DNA from: Centropus unirufus
Taxonomy: Eukaryota; Chordata; Aves; Cuculiformes; Centropidae
Length of the DNA stretch: 64,000 nt
Assembly: GCA_013397695.1 (NCBI GenBank)
Contig: VYZI01000018.1
Location: forward strand, 4,006,293 to 4,070,292
Direction of reading: 5' to 3'
Shown in pieces: positions 48,801 to 56,439 of this stretch. Below the pieces are notes generated by a model. The model saw nothing but the letters and a program-made list of their open reading frames with translations, searched no databases and was not told the DNA's origin. A program made the translations under genes and the position numbers. Position 1 is the stretch's first letter. Each line of letters begins with the position of its first letter.

Positions 48801-50260
48801 AGCTGTAAGCACACAGCATTTTAAATGTTTTTAAGCATGTTTAAGTTAAAACCAATATAGGATCAGTCTACCCCCTACTACTACGCTGAGTATTTAACAG
48901 AATTAAAAAGAAATTAAGCATGCAAAGTCTTCCACCAAGATCACTGTGAGGTGTTCCCTTCTGTTCACAGTGGGTGATTCGACAGTGGGTGCTGGAATAA
49001 AACACCCCCGGAATACCGAACCCCAAGAGCTTCCAATCCTCTTTAACATGAGGCAGTGAAACTCCAAGGGCAAGGAATGAGAGGTAAATAACGTGATGCC
49101 AGCAGCATCAGAGGTTTGTCAGCATCTTAAATTGTTCTCACGCATCAAGAAGCCAACAGGACACAGAGGATTCACCTGTGACAGGTGAGGAGGTAGAGCA
49201 GCGCTTTTTACCGTGGAGTACGAGGGATGCTGGGACCTGAGGAGCCACTGAGCACCCTGGAGCGCCAACTCCTGAAAAGTCCTGCGCTGTCCAGGTTGGC
49301 AGAGGAAGCACACACACTTCCCCCGGGTTACTTCTGCTGTCAAGTGAAATGTCCATGGCAAAAGCCACAGGACAGCCCGTGTGGGCCTCTGCACTCCCCA
49401 CCGGCCCCACTGCAGACCGCGGTCCCCGGGAGCAGCGCCCCTGAAACCCCAAACGCCCGCAAAGAAAATCCCCAAGACTCAGTTTGGAGTTTTGGGAAGC
49501 CAGCATCGGGCCTGGGCAACAGGAGAGAGAGATCTCCATCAACCGTGCAGGGACTAAAGCTGGGGACAGAACGCCTTTCCCACTCAGATGCACATGCACA
49601 GATTTCCCAGGAATCTCATGCATATTCCATCACTTTCCAAGGTCTAATTGTAATGTTATTAAGAACTCCACAACAGCCCAACCTCCTGCTCCTTTGGAGC
49701 GGGCTCCAGCCCTGCCCGGCACGGGAGAGGCTGCAGACAGAGGCGGCTCCAGGAGACACATCTGCTCCGTCCCGCTCCCCGCAGCGCCCGGCGCTGCCGC
49801 CGGCAGGGAATGCCCCGCGCCCGCCGGGAATGCCCCGCTCCCGCAGGGAATACCGAAACCCGGCGCTGCCCGCGGGGAATTCTGTGCAACCTTCAGAAAC
49901 TACAGTGACTTAGGCGAAACTTCAGCCTAAACCAAAGCCATCCCACTTGGATGACCAGCGCGGCGCCGCCCCGGGAACAGCGGCGCGGGACACGCGTGAC
50001 GCCGGGACCCGCCCGGGGGAGGCGCCGGGGGCGGAGGCTGCGTGCGGGGCTGGGGTCGGCCCGCCCCGGGACCCGCTTCCCGGGCGCTGCGCGGGGCCGG
50101 CTCTCGGCGCCGGCCCCGTTTCCCTCCTCGGTTTCAAAGCCCCAGCTCCGGCGCAGAGCCGGGAGCGCGGGCGGAGGGCGAAGCGCCGCGCCGGGCCCCG
50201 CGCCGGCCCCGCTCACTCACCCCCGCCCCGCAGCACGCGGACCGCTCTGGGCGCCGCCAT
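3738..50260 (-). CDS. METAP1D: METAP1D, mitochondrial methionine aminopeptidase 1D (complete, 10 coding exons)
   Basis: The coding exons on the minus strand are 50221-50260, 24600-24766, 21942-22091, 18401-18549, 17692-17734, 13801-13964, 5435-5532, 4829-4876, 3935-4013 and 3738-3816. Together they make 1017 nt, or 338 residues, close to the roughly 335 I recall for human METAP1D. All junctions have GT donors and AG acceptors and the phases match. The enzyme removes the initiator methionine from mitochondrial proteins after deformylation, using a dinuclear metal centre of the pita-bread fold (peptidase M24A). The expected active-site residues are all present: H164 (CHGVP), D181 (NIDVT), D192 (HGDTSE), H255 (VGHGIG), E287 (FTIEP) and E318 (QFEHT), matching E. 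coli H79, D97, D108, H171, E204 and E235. Residues 1-74 contain no Asp or Glu and many Arg/His, as expected of a mitochondrial presequence. No zinc-finger domain is present, unlike METAP1. The gene is oriented toward DLX1, with HAT1 upstream of it. Confidence 0.96.
3817..3934 (-). other. METAP1D: METAP1D intron 9 (118 bp)
   Basis: Donor AAAAG/GTGCCTG and acceptor TTTCAG. This is the shortest intron in the gene; nothing else is seen in it. Confidence 0.9.
3935..4013 (-). CDS. METAP1D: METAP1D coding exon 9
   Basis: The acceptor is GTTGCAG. The exon encodes residues 287-312 plus two bases of 313: EPIIMEGSPEFKILKDKW and then TAISVDNK. E287 (from FTIEP, split across exons 8 and 9) is a metal ligand. 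METAP1 enzymes have an acidic EG segment in the same place. Confidence 0.95.
4014..4828 (-). other. METAP1D: METAP1D intron 8, with an A/T-rich block at 4560-4700
   Basis: Donor ATAG/GTTAGT and acceptor TTGCAG. The interior is ordinary except for 4560-4700, a unique A/T-rich block with TGCAATTGGCTCCTTAATGG-type sequence that resembles a conserved noncoding element. It is about 4.3 kb from the DLX1 ATG. A G+C-rich stretch at about 4390-4560 adjoins it. Confidence 0.8.
4829..4876 (-). CDS. METAP1D: METAP1D coding exon 8
   Basis: A 48-nt exon. The acceptor is TTTTGTAG; it encodes the rest of A271, then NDSDLLMEEGMAFTI and the first base of E287. The segment MEEGMAFTIEP is a hallmark of type I methionine aminopeptidases. 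Confidence 0.94.
4877..5434 (-). other. METAP1D: METAP1D intron 7, locally CpG-rich
   Basis: Donor CACG/GTAAGC and acceptor TTTTGTAG. The part at about 4980-5230 is strongly G+C- and CpG-rich. A nine-to-ten-base C run lies near 4940. No gene or repeat family is recognised. Confidence 0.85.
5435..5532 (-). CDS. METAP1D: METAP1D coding exon 7
   Basis: The acceptor is CCTGCAG. The exon encodes S238 (its last base) through H270: SVARQGGFQVCPFFVGHGIG, then SYFHGHPEVWHH. H255 in VGHGIG is a metal ligand. H262 in SYFHGHP corresponds to the second catalytic-pocket histidine of the family. The exon is markedly G+C-richer than the other exons. Confidence 0.95.
5533..13800 (-). other. METAP1D: METAP1D intron 6 (8.3 kb)
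   Basis: Donor ATCAG/GTAAGCC and acceptor CCTGCAG. Positions 5.5-9.8 kb are mixed-composition sequence in which I see no gene. From about 9770 to 13000 the sequence is A/T-rich, unique and looks regulatory; it is listed separately. A purine-rich tract lies at about 12140-12320. No full interspersed repeat is recognised. Confidence 0.85.
9770..13000. promoter_or_regulatory. Candidate DLX1 long-range enhancer region in METAP1D intron 6
   Basis: About 3.2 kb of A/T-rich, largely repeat-free sequence starting about 9.5 kb upstream of DLX1. It is dense in homeodomain and other developmental-type motifs, for example TATAATTAG at about 10098 and GTTTAAATGTGCATAATC at about 10388. Established knowledge: an upstream DLX1 enhancer called URE2 lies, as I recall, roughly 12 kb 5' of mouse Dlx1, which would fall in this intron. 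The assignment is by position and composition only. Confidence 0.3.
13801..13964 (-). CDS. METAP1D: METAP1D coding exon 6
   Basis: The acceptor is TATGTTTAG. The exon encodes residues 184-237 plus two bases of 238: VYYNGYHGDTSETFLVGN, then VDKSGQKLVEVARKC and RDEAIAACRPGAPFSVIGN. D192 in HGDTSE is a bridging metal ligand. A 231-codon open frame on the opposite strand, starting at 13805, is a shadow of this exon plus intron sequence. Confidence 0.96.
13965..17691 (-). other. METAP1D: METAP1D intron 5 (3.7 kb)
   Basis: Donor GTCACG/GTGAGT and acceptor GTTTAG. It is mostly A/T-rich and without recognised repeats, apart from a G+C-rich patch at 14210-14560 that contrasts with its surroundings. 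Poly(A) or poly(T) runs occur near 14768, 15130 and 17540. No RNA gene is seen. Confidence 0.85.
17692..17734 (-). CDS. METAP1D: METAP1D coding exon 5 (43 nt)
   Basis: Acceptor TGTTTCAG, donor ACG/GTGAGT. It completes S169 and encodes RPLQDGDIINIDVT. D181 in NIDVT is a metal ligand. The small size would make it easy to miss, but the phase (2 in, 0 out) joins exons 4 and 6 exactly. Confidence 0.95.
17735..18400 (-). other. METAP1D: METAP1D intron 4 (666 bp)
   Basis: Donor GACAG/GTATTTCCC and acceptor TTTCAG. A/T-rich; no gene or repeat seen. Confidence 0.9.
18401..18549 (-). CDS. METAP1D: METAP1D coding exon 4
   Basis: The acceptor is ATTTTAG. The exon encodes residues 120-168 plus two bases of 169, including MTTEEIDSIVHHEIIRQNAY, PSPLGYGGFPKSVCTSVNN and VVCHGVPD. 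H164 in CHGVP is the catalytic histidine. YPSPLGYGGFPKSVCTSVN is one of the most conserved type I methionine aminopeptidase segments and gave the first identification of this gene. Confidence 0.97.
20430..20790 (+). mobile_element. CR1-type LINE fragment, old and degraded
   Basis: The plus strand shows phrases typical of the 3' part of CR1 retrotransposons, the main sauropsid LINE. These include AAGAGCTTGGTTTGTTTAG near 20449 and, further on, GGCACAAGAACAAATGGGTA near 20553 followed by a stretch on the pattern AAACTGGCC...CAGGCTGGAAA. The match decays toward 20700-20790. The terminal octamer repeat is not seen, so the 3' end is truncated or eroded. It lies antisense within a METAP1D intron. 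Confidence 0.75.
21074..21108. other. Assembly gap of 35 Ns
   Basis: Thirty-five N bases flanked by C-rich sequence (tgcccc on the left, gcccccacc on the right), all inside a METAP1D intron. The flanks suggest an unresolved G/C homopolymer or simple repeat. No coding sequence is missing, since exons 3 and 4 join in phase around it. Confidence 0.98.
21942..22091 (-). CDS. METAP1D: METAP1D coding exon 3
   Basis: The acceptor is TTTTTTCCAAG, with exactly 50 codons: HIKKPDYVTTGIVPDWGDD, then IEIKNEDQIQGLRQACQLAR and HVLLLTGKGLK. It spans the end of the presequence or linker and the start of the catalytic domain. The first acidic residue of the whole protein, D75, is here. Confidence 0.96.
22092..24599 (-). 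other. METAP1D: METAP1D intron 2 (2.5 kb)
   Basis: Donor CCTAAG/GTACTGC and acceptor TTTCCAAG. A long A+G-rich tract lies at 23914-24000. No gene or interspersed repeat is recognised. Confidence 0.88.
23914..24000 (+). repeat. Low-complexity purine tract
   Basis: Nearly continuous A/G on the plus strand (AAAATAAAATAAATAATG, then GAAAAGAAGAAAAGAAAAAA and similar) over about 87 bp in intron 2. Low-complexity sequence with no other content. Confidence 0.8.
24600..24766 (-). CDS. METAP1D: METAP1D coding exon 2 (presequence)
   Basis: The acceptor is CTGTTAACAG. The exon encodes G14 (completed) through K69: PVTGYHIIFSSCTRIHLHRQ, then SSNQQQRSFFCQGQRNTAYS and IVWPAMVSPAHPVPK. It has no acidic residue and is rich in Arg, His, Gln and Ser, consistent with a mitochondrial targeting and linker region. 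The SPAHPVPK end is conserved with the human protein as I recall it. Confidence 0.94.
27900..28420. promoter_or_regulatory. Candidate conserved noncoding element in METAP1D intron 1
   Basis: Unique sequence whose texture resembles vertebrate developmental enhancers. It has well-mixed words, and A/T-rich motifs such as CTTAATTTGTATTAATAATA and CCCTTAATTAAGTTG alternate with balanced sequence, with no repeats. An 8-bp palindrome CTTAATTAAG-type site lies near 28362-28371. Conservation and activity are inferred. Confidence 0.35.
33400..33960. promoter_or_regulatory. Second candidate noncoding element in intron 1
   Basis: An A/T-rich unique block with many ATTAAT, TTAAT and AATTA words, and an octamer-like TTTGCATAT near 33693. 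No repeat signature is seen. This is weaker than the block at 27900-28420. Confidence 0.22.
34230..34460. repeat. Possible relic of an ancient amniote interspersed repeat
   Basis: Phrases such as GAAGTTCAATGGGAGCTG (34250-34267) and CCTGAAGTCAAAGGACACTG (34419-34438) resemble the TGAAGTCAATGGGA words of old CR1- or L3-related 3' ends found in reptile and bird genomes. The match is by eye and fragmentary. Confidence 0.3.
37436..37465. repeat. Perfect 11-bp inverted repeat (small hairpin)
   Basis: TATACCAGCAA at 37436-37446 and its exact reverse complement TTGCTGGTATA at 37455-37465 are separated by an 8-base loop. It resembles the ends of old DNA-transposon relics with CCAGCAAAA-type termini, but no transposon body is recognisable. 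Confidence 0.7.
40200..40430 (+). repeat. Ancient LINE/MIR-type repeat relic
   Basis: The plus strand reads ATAATACTTAGCCTTTTTAT, then TAGTGCTTTTCATCTTCGAA and GTGCTTTACAAAC, then a GGTAGATAA element and, near 40380, GGATCCTGGCTCCTCATCCC. This order of words matches the common old LINE-3' or MIR-like consensus I know from amniote genomes. It is diverged and truncated. Confidence 0.55.
43415..43610 (+). repeat. Ancient LINE/MIR-type repeat relic
   Basis: The plus strand has CCATGAGACCCTCCACAAAT, TACTCCCTCGGCGATACAAT and TTCTCATCCATC, then GCGAGCTCTCGGAGGCA and a TACTGTATGCTCATAG stretch. The order resembles the old L3/CR1-like 3' end consensus (the pattern CAGTTTC-CCATC followed by GAGCTCT-GGGGCA). 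Diverged; assignment by eye. Confidence 0.4.
44420..44560 (+). repeat. Possible second L3/MIR-type repeat relic
   Basis: GTTGAAATGGGAATAATTCC near 44440, followed by GATCATTTGAAAAATGTTAA, resembles the segment of old LINE/MIR consensus that follows the CATCTGTAAAATGGG motif. Short and diverged. Confidence 0.3.
47943..47982 (+). repeat. Perfect 20-bp tandem duplication
   Basis: TTCAATTAAGGTAGAATAGG occurs twice in direct succession (47943-47962 and 47963-47982) with no mismatch, followed by a further TTC. A recent slippage duplication in intron 1. Confidence 0.92.
49448..49834 (+). repeat. Left arm of a ~388-bp inverted repeat around METAP1D exon 1
   Basis: The reverse complement of this segment matches 50461-50849 along its whole length, with scattered substitutions and few indels. 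Examples shared in inverted orientation are CATGAGATTCCTGGGAAATC and GGGCAGGGCTGGAGCCCGC. It lies in METAP1D intron 1, about 390 bp downstream of exon 1. An open frame read on the minus strand (MHEIPGKSVHVHLSGK) recurs nearly unchanged in the other arm. I think this reflects duplication rather than coding, because neither frame is otherwise gene-like. Confidence 0.9.
49802..49852 (+). repeat. Short tandem repeat, GGGAATGCCCCGC-type units
   Basis: Three successive imperfect units containing CAGGGAATGCCCCGC, CCGGGAATGCCCCGC and CAGGGAATACCG, spaced about 21 bp apart. They span the outer edge of the left inverted-repeat arm. The right arm holds two of the units. Confidence 0.7.
50221..50260 (-). 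CDS. METAP1D: METAP1D coding exon 1
   Basis: It encodes MAAPRAVRVLRGG plus one base of G14, then donor GGGG/GTGAGTGAGC. MAAP matches the start I recall for human METAP1D. The frame is open upstream to about 50485, but no conserved residues appear there, and the TISU context at this ATG supports it as the start. Confidence 0.92.
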
Positions 50261-50264
50261 CTTG
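50253..50264 (-). promoter_or_regulatory. METAP1D: TISU / YY1-type element at the METAP1D start codon
   Basis: The minus strand reads CAAGATGGCGGC, a perfect match to the published TISU consensus SAASATGGCGGC and to the YY1 site core. The element directs both transcription initiation and cap-proximal, scanning-free translation from very short 5' UTRs, and is enriched in genes for mitochondrial proteins. It predicts a METAP1D 5' UTR of only about 5-30 nt. Confidence 0.75.
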
Positions 50265-50460
50265 GCCACGCGGGGCGGGTCACGTGGAGCGGCGGGGGGG
50301 GGGCGGCCCCGCCCGTGCGGGCAATAATTACGGCTGCAAAAAAGGCGGAGTAGTTCGGCTTGAGCTGAAGTGGCGAGGAGTTTGGGCCGGACAGACGTGT
50401 TTTTGGGAAGCACGCCCCTCAGAGCAGCGCTCCTTTCCCCGGGAGCCGGTTCGCAGTCTC

Positions 50461-50849
50461 GGCATTCCCGGCGGGCGCGGGGCATTCCCTGCCGGCGGCA
50501 GCGCCGGGCGCTGCGGGGAGCGGGACGGAGCAGATGTGTCTCCCGGAGCCGCCTCTGTCTGCAGCCTCTCCCGTGCCGGGCAGGGCTGGAGCCCGCTCCA
50601 AAGGAGCAGGAGGTTGCGCTGTTGTGGGGATCTTAGTCACATTACAATCAGACCTTGGAAAGTGATGGAATATGCATGAGATTCCTGGGAAATCTGTGCG
50701 TGTGCATCTGAGTGGGAAGTGCGCTCTGTCCCCAGCCTTAGTCCCTGCGCGGCTGAGGGAGATCACCCCTCCATCCGCCCAGGCCCGATGCCGGCCTCCC
50801 AAAACTCCAAAACGAGTCCTGAAAGACTTCCTTTGCCGGCATTTTCGGG
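50461..50849 (-). repeat. Right arm of the inverted repeat around METAP1D exon 1
   Basis: The partner of 49448-49834, beginning GGCATTCCCGGCGGGCGCGG and ending near CTTTGCCGGCATTTTCGGG. It lies about 200 bp upstream of the METAP1D start codon. The two arms are separated by a 626-bp spacer that contains the core promoter and exon 1. Confidence 0.9.
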
Positions 50850-51780
50850 ATGGGCTCCAGCCCCCGCTCCGCGGCGGGAGCGCCCCCTTCCCGGCCGGGG
50901 TGGAGCCCCGCAGCCCCCGCTCCCGAGACCATCCCAGCCGTCCCGGGGGCCCTGCCAAGCGCGGCCTCCTCGTCCCGCCCGGCTCCCGCCGTTGCTTGGG
51001 AATGCGGAGGCCGCAGCGCCGCGTTCCCGCCCGCTTTGGACCGGGAGAGCAGGGGGCGGCGACAGCGCTTCCCAAACTGGGACCCAAGTGTCGCAAAGGG
51101 CTGAAGCTACCGCATAATTGCTTCCACTTTTTTTTTAAGATAAAACCTTTTTTGGGGAAACAAAAGACAAACTACTCTTTACGAAGTAATTATTTTTTTT
51201 TTTGCTGTTACAATCGTTGCAAAAGCCTTTGCAGAATAAAGCTTGATCGCTAAATTTGAATATTTTTGGAGCTAAACTCATTATTTCATCTGCAACGCCA
51301 ATCTTCATGCATTTAGGAAAGATCTAAAATGTCTCAGCAGAGCAGCATCTTTCCAAGTGTTTTGTGGCACAGGAATCGCCTTAAAGAAATATCGCAGTGT
51401 TGGTGTGGTGTGTTTCTTTCCAGTCAAATAAAAAGGGTTAAACTAAACTTCTAATGTCCTTTTAGCGTTTTCATCTTCCACTTTTTTTGTTTCCTTGCCT
51501 GCATTGACCTGCCTGTATAAACTCTTATTTAAAAACACATTTTGCGGGTTTGAAATGATGTTCTTATGGCCAGTCCAAGTTTGAGAACCACTGTTAGAGG
51601 ACATAAATCCAACAGCTGGCAGGCAAACACTAAACTTGAAGGAATCAAGTCACCAAATGAAAGAACAAAGCCAACGCATTAGGGTAGAGGCTGCAGGAAT
51701 AGAAGGAAGAAACCAAAATGTAGAAGTAATGCAAGTTTCCTTTCTCATAGCCTCACACGCATGATGACTGTTCTATCCTT

Positions 51781-51808
51781 ACACACACACACGTGCGCGC
51801 ACACACAC
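51781..51808 (+). repeat. CA dinucleotide microsatellite
   Basis: About 28 bp of alternating purine-pyrimidine, (AC)n interrupted by GTGCGCGC. Potential Z-DNA-forming sequence. Confidence 0.9.
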
Positions 51809-53315
51809 TGGTAACCTGTGGGATAAGTAAGCAAATTCTCAAATGAGAGTTGAAGCTGACTGTTTACCTCCAGATATATTTATCTCCTGGTAGAGCTATT
51901 CGTAGCTTTTAACTTCACAGGTACAAATTTTACAATTCAGTTAAAAAGAATTGACTCAGAGCCCAACGCAAATGGGAATGCTGATGTCATTTACACTTCT
52001 GTACTCTGGAGAAGCCCCTGGAATGTATGAACTTAAAAGTCACACTGTGAGTAGTTCTAAGGAGTAAATTCCAAGCATGCTCTTACAAAAAAAAAAAAGG
52101 TGCTCTGATCCCCTCAGTGGTTCTCTACAGCCCTTGCTCGCAAAAGCGCCTCTGCATCAGCTGCCACAGTGCAGCTACTCTTTTTTTTTTTTTTCTACTC
52201 TGTTGAGTAGAAAAATAGAGCTAGAAATAGCATTGCTGTAGGTTGCCCAGTTACACCTTGTGAGTTCCACTGCCTGCTGCTCACTGGTGAGAAGTACCTG
52301 CCCGTCTCACCTGCAGGGCAGAAGTGAATGTCTCCATTCCTAATTCTTCCACACCAAATGGTCTTTCAGGAGTTTGAAATCTCATCAGGCATCATTTGAT
52401 CTTCTTTTCTATCTTGGCAAGGCTTTAGGAATGTAGACACCCAACCATTGGTTTTATGACAATGAGGGACAATGCAGAGCGGTCACAAATTATTGCTGCT
52501 TGGTGTAAGTAACTTTGTGTATGCTGGAGGGGGTGTGTGCATGTGTGCCTAACGAGAACAGCACATTTCTCATTAAAGTAGTCACGTACGATGAGTAATT
52601 CACTATCTTTTCTTAAATGTCACTGAAGGAGAGAAACAAAGTGCTCCGAGGTAGCCTAGTCTCACCTTTCTTCTGTGAGTCAAAAAGTATTTTGTACTCA
52701 GTGGAATGAGAGGTTACTGCTAGAGAAAGTCAAACTAATGCTTGTCAAAATAACGCTTGGCTTTTGTCTGGGGTCTGATGACCAAATTTTCTATTGCAAT
52801 AGCCTGAAAACTTGTTGATGGCATATCAAAACGCAGGAACTGGAGACAAGGCTACTTATGCTGCTTCTACCTTTGTAAATGTCTTGTCCTTAAGTGCCAG
52901 GTTATTTTGCAAATACTTGTAGGTACCTGCTAGTGGTTAGACTGGACCAATTTCTTTTGCATATCAAAACCCAAGAGAACAACAGTGTAATTTTTGCCGT
53001 CTCTAGGTGAATCTTAAACCTAACAACAGTCATTATTCGGTAGCCTATAATTTATGCTTTGATGCAGGTTTCCTCCTTTTACTAAGAAATGCAGATAAGA
53101 GATACAGGTTTTTTAGGAGCTTTGTACCAGTAAAGTGAGGATGAGTAACTCAGAAAATGAGAGACACGCCATATTCTAACACAGCAAACCTGAAAAATCA
53201 CACTCAGCCATGCTCAAGTTCTGCCATCAAAAGAAAATATAACACACTTTTCTCATGTATATGGTTATTCACATTTGGCAAATCTGAAATGTTTTAGATG
53301 GACAGCGATGTCTCA

Positions 53316-53346
53316 AGCTGTCTGACCTTCAGGTCAGGAGACAGCT
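53316..53346. repeat. Short imperfect hairpin
   Basis: AGCTGTCTGACCT at 53316-53328 pairs with AGGTCAGGAGACAGCT at 53331-53346, with a three-base bulge and a two-base loop. No transcript or family is recognised. Confidence 0.55.
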
Positions 53347-54044
53347 TTGGAGAAACCGCTTGTTTTTTGAACACATCTCTGTGTTACATCCTTCAAAGAG
53401 GGTCTTGCATATCCCATCTCTTTTAGATTGGCTCTGTGCTGTCAGAGCCACTATGTTTTAAGTGTAGAATCTCATCTTTATTTCCTCCCCAGATACTGCA
53501 CAGGCCTATATTAAAAATAGGCAAAAGGTGTGCTAAGGAAGACATAAAGCTAGGCTTTTAAATGCAAGTTTGAAAGCAGTCTGGAACAGCTTAGAAAACA
53601 GTGTCATGCCTTGTGTGTATGTGAAATCTTACATAGAACAATACAGAAATATGCTTCTAGTTTAAGTAAAGTGGCTGGATACTTCTGGGACTGGGCTTCG
53701 GCTGTTGAGGTTTTCCTATCTAAGATTGTCTTAAAAAATTATTTAGTTCCAGAGCAGTTTTTGCTGATGAGGTTGGTGCTGGTTGAGTCCTGCTCTAATC
53801 ACTGATGGGTGTCTTTCTTTTCAGCATTGGTGAAGTCATCCGACACATGTTGAGATAGTTACAAGTCCTGAACTTGCTAAAAACCCAACCCCTCCTACAT
53901 CAGTGATGCAGAATACATATAATCAGACAAAGCTACACTGAGCAGTTACAGCTCAGCTTGAGGGCAAGTAGAATGACGTATTGGTGGCCCCTATCATATT
54001 GAACCCATGCCAGGCAAAGATTATATCTTTTCCATGAAACTATG

Positions 54045-54118
54045 AAATTTGAAAAAAAAAAACCAAACAAAAAAAACAAAAAAAAAAACCAAAACAAAAG
54101 CACAAAACCCACAAAAAC
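54045..54118 (+). repeat. A-rich low-complexity tract
   Basis: Runs of A broken by CC or C (AAAACCAAACAAAAAAAACA and similar) over about 70 bp. It is not preceded by a recognisable retrotransposed gene. Confidence 0.8.
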
Positions 54119-56439
54119 GCCACACAGTTCTAAGGAAGGCTTAACTGGTAGACTGACAAGCACCTAAAAATAGCAGCTATTGAACCTGCAACACCTCCCG
54201 TATTGCTGTACCATTTAGAAACAAAAAAGGAGATGTCAAGCTCTTCCCATTGATCTAGATTTCCTTTACATTTTATCTCTTCAGCTCAAACTGTGCGACA
54301 ACTGTAAATGGAGCACATAACTCCTACATGAGGAATGTTTACAGCATTACATGTTCTTTATTTACTAAAGAAAGGAGGTAGTGCTACTCCCAAAATAAAA
54401 CACTGCACAGTACCACTCCTGCTATATAGATTTTTTTTGTAGCAGCTAAGAGGGAATTCTGAAATGCTCTTCCCTAGGCTTTGTCTTCATCGTGTCATTA
54501 TCTGAGATTCCTTCAATTTGGGTCTTTTTTTTTTTTCTCTCCTCCCTTTTTCATTACTTCTCTAGTCTGGAGAATTAAAAATATTTTGAACACGGAAAGC
54601 TGTGAATTGTTAGGTTAATAATCCTTTCTACACTCGCTTTTACCATTATAGGTCTAAAAAGAAGAGATAGAGCCTGCAGTCTTGTTTCTTGCAATGCCCG
54701 TTACTGAAGGCTTTAGCTCAAAGAACAAAGAACCTAGTGAGCATGTATTTGAATGAGTAGTTCTGAGTAAAAACTGGTATTTGCATTATTTTTCTTTTTA
54801 CATTGTAAAAAGATTTGAGTGATAGGGAGGCAAGCCCATTCCTACAATTTTCCCTCCACAGATAGAATGTCTTGCCGGAGCAGAGCTTGCATCTATTTGT
54901 ATTGCTTTGTGTAATAGCCTTCCATTTCTACTGGTTGCATGAAATTTTTAGCCTCACATTCCAATTACTGCCACAGGCGTGGTTAATAGCCTTTTTCAAA
55001 AGAAACATTTTAATAGATAGAACTCAGGGTTCAATTGAAATTTTTCTGATCATCAGAGAAAGAACCAGTGGTGTAAAATGGCTGAAAATACTGATGGCAT
55101 GGGGAAAAATTGTTCCCCATGACTTTAAATTGATTTTTTTGAGAAACTGAAATATCTGCAACAGATACTTGCTTATGAGATACAGATTTTAATATTTTAC
55201 CATGCTGTCTTTTTGTCAGCTTCAAGTTCAAATTATCCTAGCAAGCAATGCTCCACAAAGCAATAGTATTAGAGAATAATATTTTTCAATTCGAAAAAGC
55301 CGAGATTCCAAGCTTCTAGGTGATAGGCTTACAAATACAACAGGTATTTCTAGCTCTAACAGTTTGATACTGATGAAATCGGGTCAGAACTGACACTGGG
55401 AGAAAAGGTAAAACGGCGAAATATGCAACATAAGATTTTTCAAGCCTTCTAAGTGTTTGACAGTCGTACAATATGATAAAGGAAAAGTATAAAGAGGAAC
55501 AAAGTCGCAGTGAGAGACAAAAAGAATTGAGAAAATGATCTATATAAGCAGACGTAAATCCTCCGTATAGACCTTATGGGCTGCTTACCCTCCTGCTGAC
55601 ATTGCCGAGAGAGACAATAGGTCAGTCTTGAATTGCCTGAGCTGCCACACAGCAGCTTTGTGTGTTGTTCATAGGAGGCACGGACATTTACTGCCCAAGG
55701 TACCGCTTCGGCTGCACACAGCTTTATTCCCCCTACTACAGCAGTTAAAGTGTTCTTTAAATCCTGCAGCTTCGGGTAGCTTGCCTTCTCAGCTCTGGAA
55801 CTAGAGGTATTCTGTTGCAATTCTTGAAGTTATTAGTTGTTGAGCTACAAGTTGTTTTCTAGTATCTACAGCTGATGATTTTTATGTTTCAAAATACATG
55901 ACAGGAAACAGTTTGACCCAGGTTTCTAAAGATAAGTGTTTTTCAGAGCATGATTTGCCTTTTAGGACAAAATCTTGGATTAGCACCATTGACAATAGCT
56001 TTACACAGAAAGAAAATTTGTCTCTACAAGTTGAACTAGATTCACTTTTTAGATAATTTGCTGAATTTTTTTCAAGTAGATTCACTGTGCTATGATGGGA
56101 TTTGTAAGTGGTGTAAGGGCAGGTCAGCTGCATCTACAATGGAAAACTTTAAATATACTTACGGATCTTATTTTGGAAAAAATATTCAAATGCACAAACC
56201 TGAGTAAAGTGACTGAAGAATCTGGATTTAACAAAAATACAGAAAACAGTAATAAGTTAAATCACATAAAACTATTAGTAGTGTTTGCTCTAAATTCCTG
56301 TTAGTATATAACTACTCAAAAGAACAAGAGCAGCTTATGATGAGAAACCTCAGACACCAGATTAGAAATTTGAACAAAAAATAAGGATTGCTTTAGTGTC
56401 ATATTTTGCCCAGAACAGGAGAAGGCTCTAATAGTAGAC

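Larger units (their letters stand above)
24767..50220 (-). other. METAP1D: METAP1D intron 1 (25.5 kb)
   Basis: Donor GGGG/GTGAGTGAGC and acceptor TTAACAG. It is the largest intron. It holds candidate noncoding elements (27900-28420, 33400-33960), several ancient repeat relics, a small hairpin, a 20-bp tandem duplication and, just after exon 1, one arm of an inverted repeat. The remaining stretches are A/T-rich unique sequence without a recognisable gene. Confidence 0.88.
49700..51110. promoter_or_regulatory. METAP1D: METAP1D CpG-island promoter region
   Basis: A G+C- and CpG-rich region of about 1.4 kb centred on METAP1D exon 1. Just upstream of the ATG on the minus strand it has GC boxes (GGGCGGGG), a CCACGTGA E-box at 50280-50287 and a run of C bases at about 50294-50302. 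No classical TATA box is placed correctly. Housekeeping expression is expected. It may also act on transcription away from the gene, toward HAT1, but no divergent gene is seen. Confidence 0.75.

Noticed and set aside
50265..50485. Open frame upstream of and in phase with the METAP1D ATG, suggesting an N-terminal extension
   Set aside because: The upstream residues show no conservation I can recognise and pass through the C run and GC boxes. The TISU context and the MAAP start favour the ATG at 50258-50260.
50672..51253. A 193-codon plus-strand open frame beginning MHEIPGKSVRVHLSG, with a similar frame on the other strand at 49138-49623
   Set aside because: The similarity is explained by the inverted repeat arms. 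Outside the arms the frames are unrelated, the composition is CpG-island-like, and no known family is matched.
55449..55820. A 123-codon minus-strand open frame with a hydrophobic end
   Set aside because: No family match, and the hydrophobic tail comes from T-rich sequence. Intergenic chance frame most likely.
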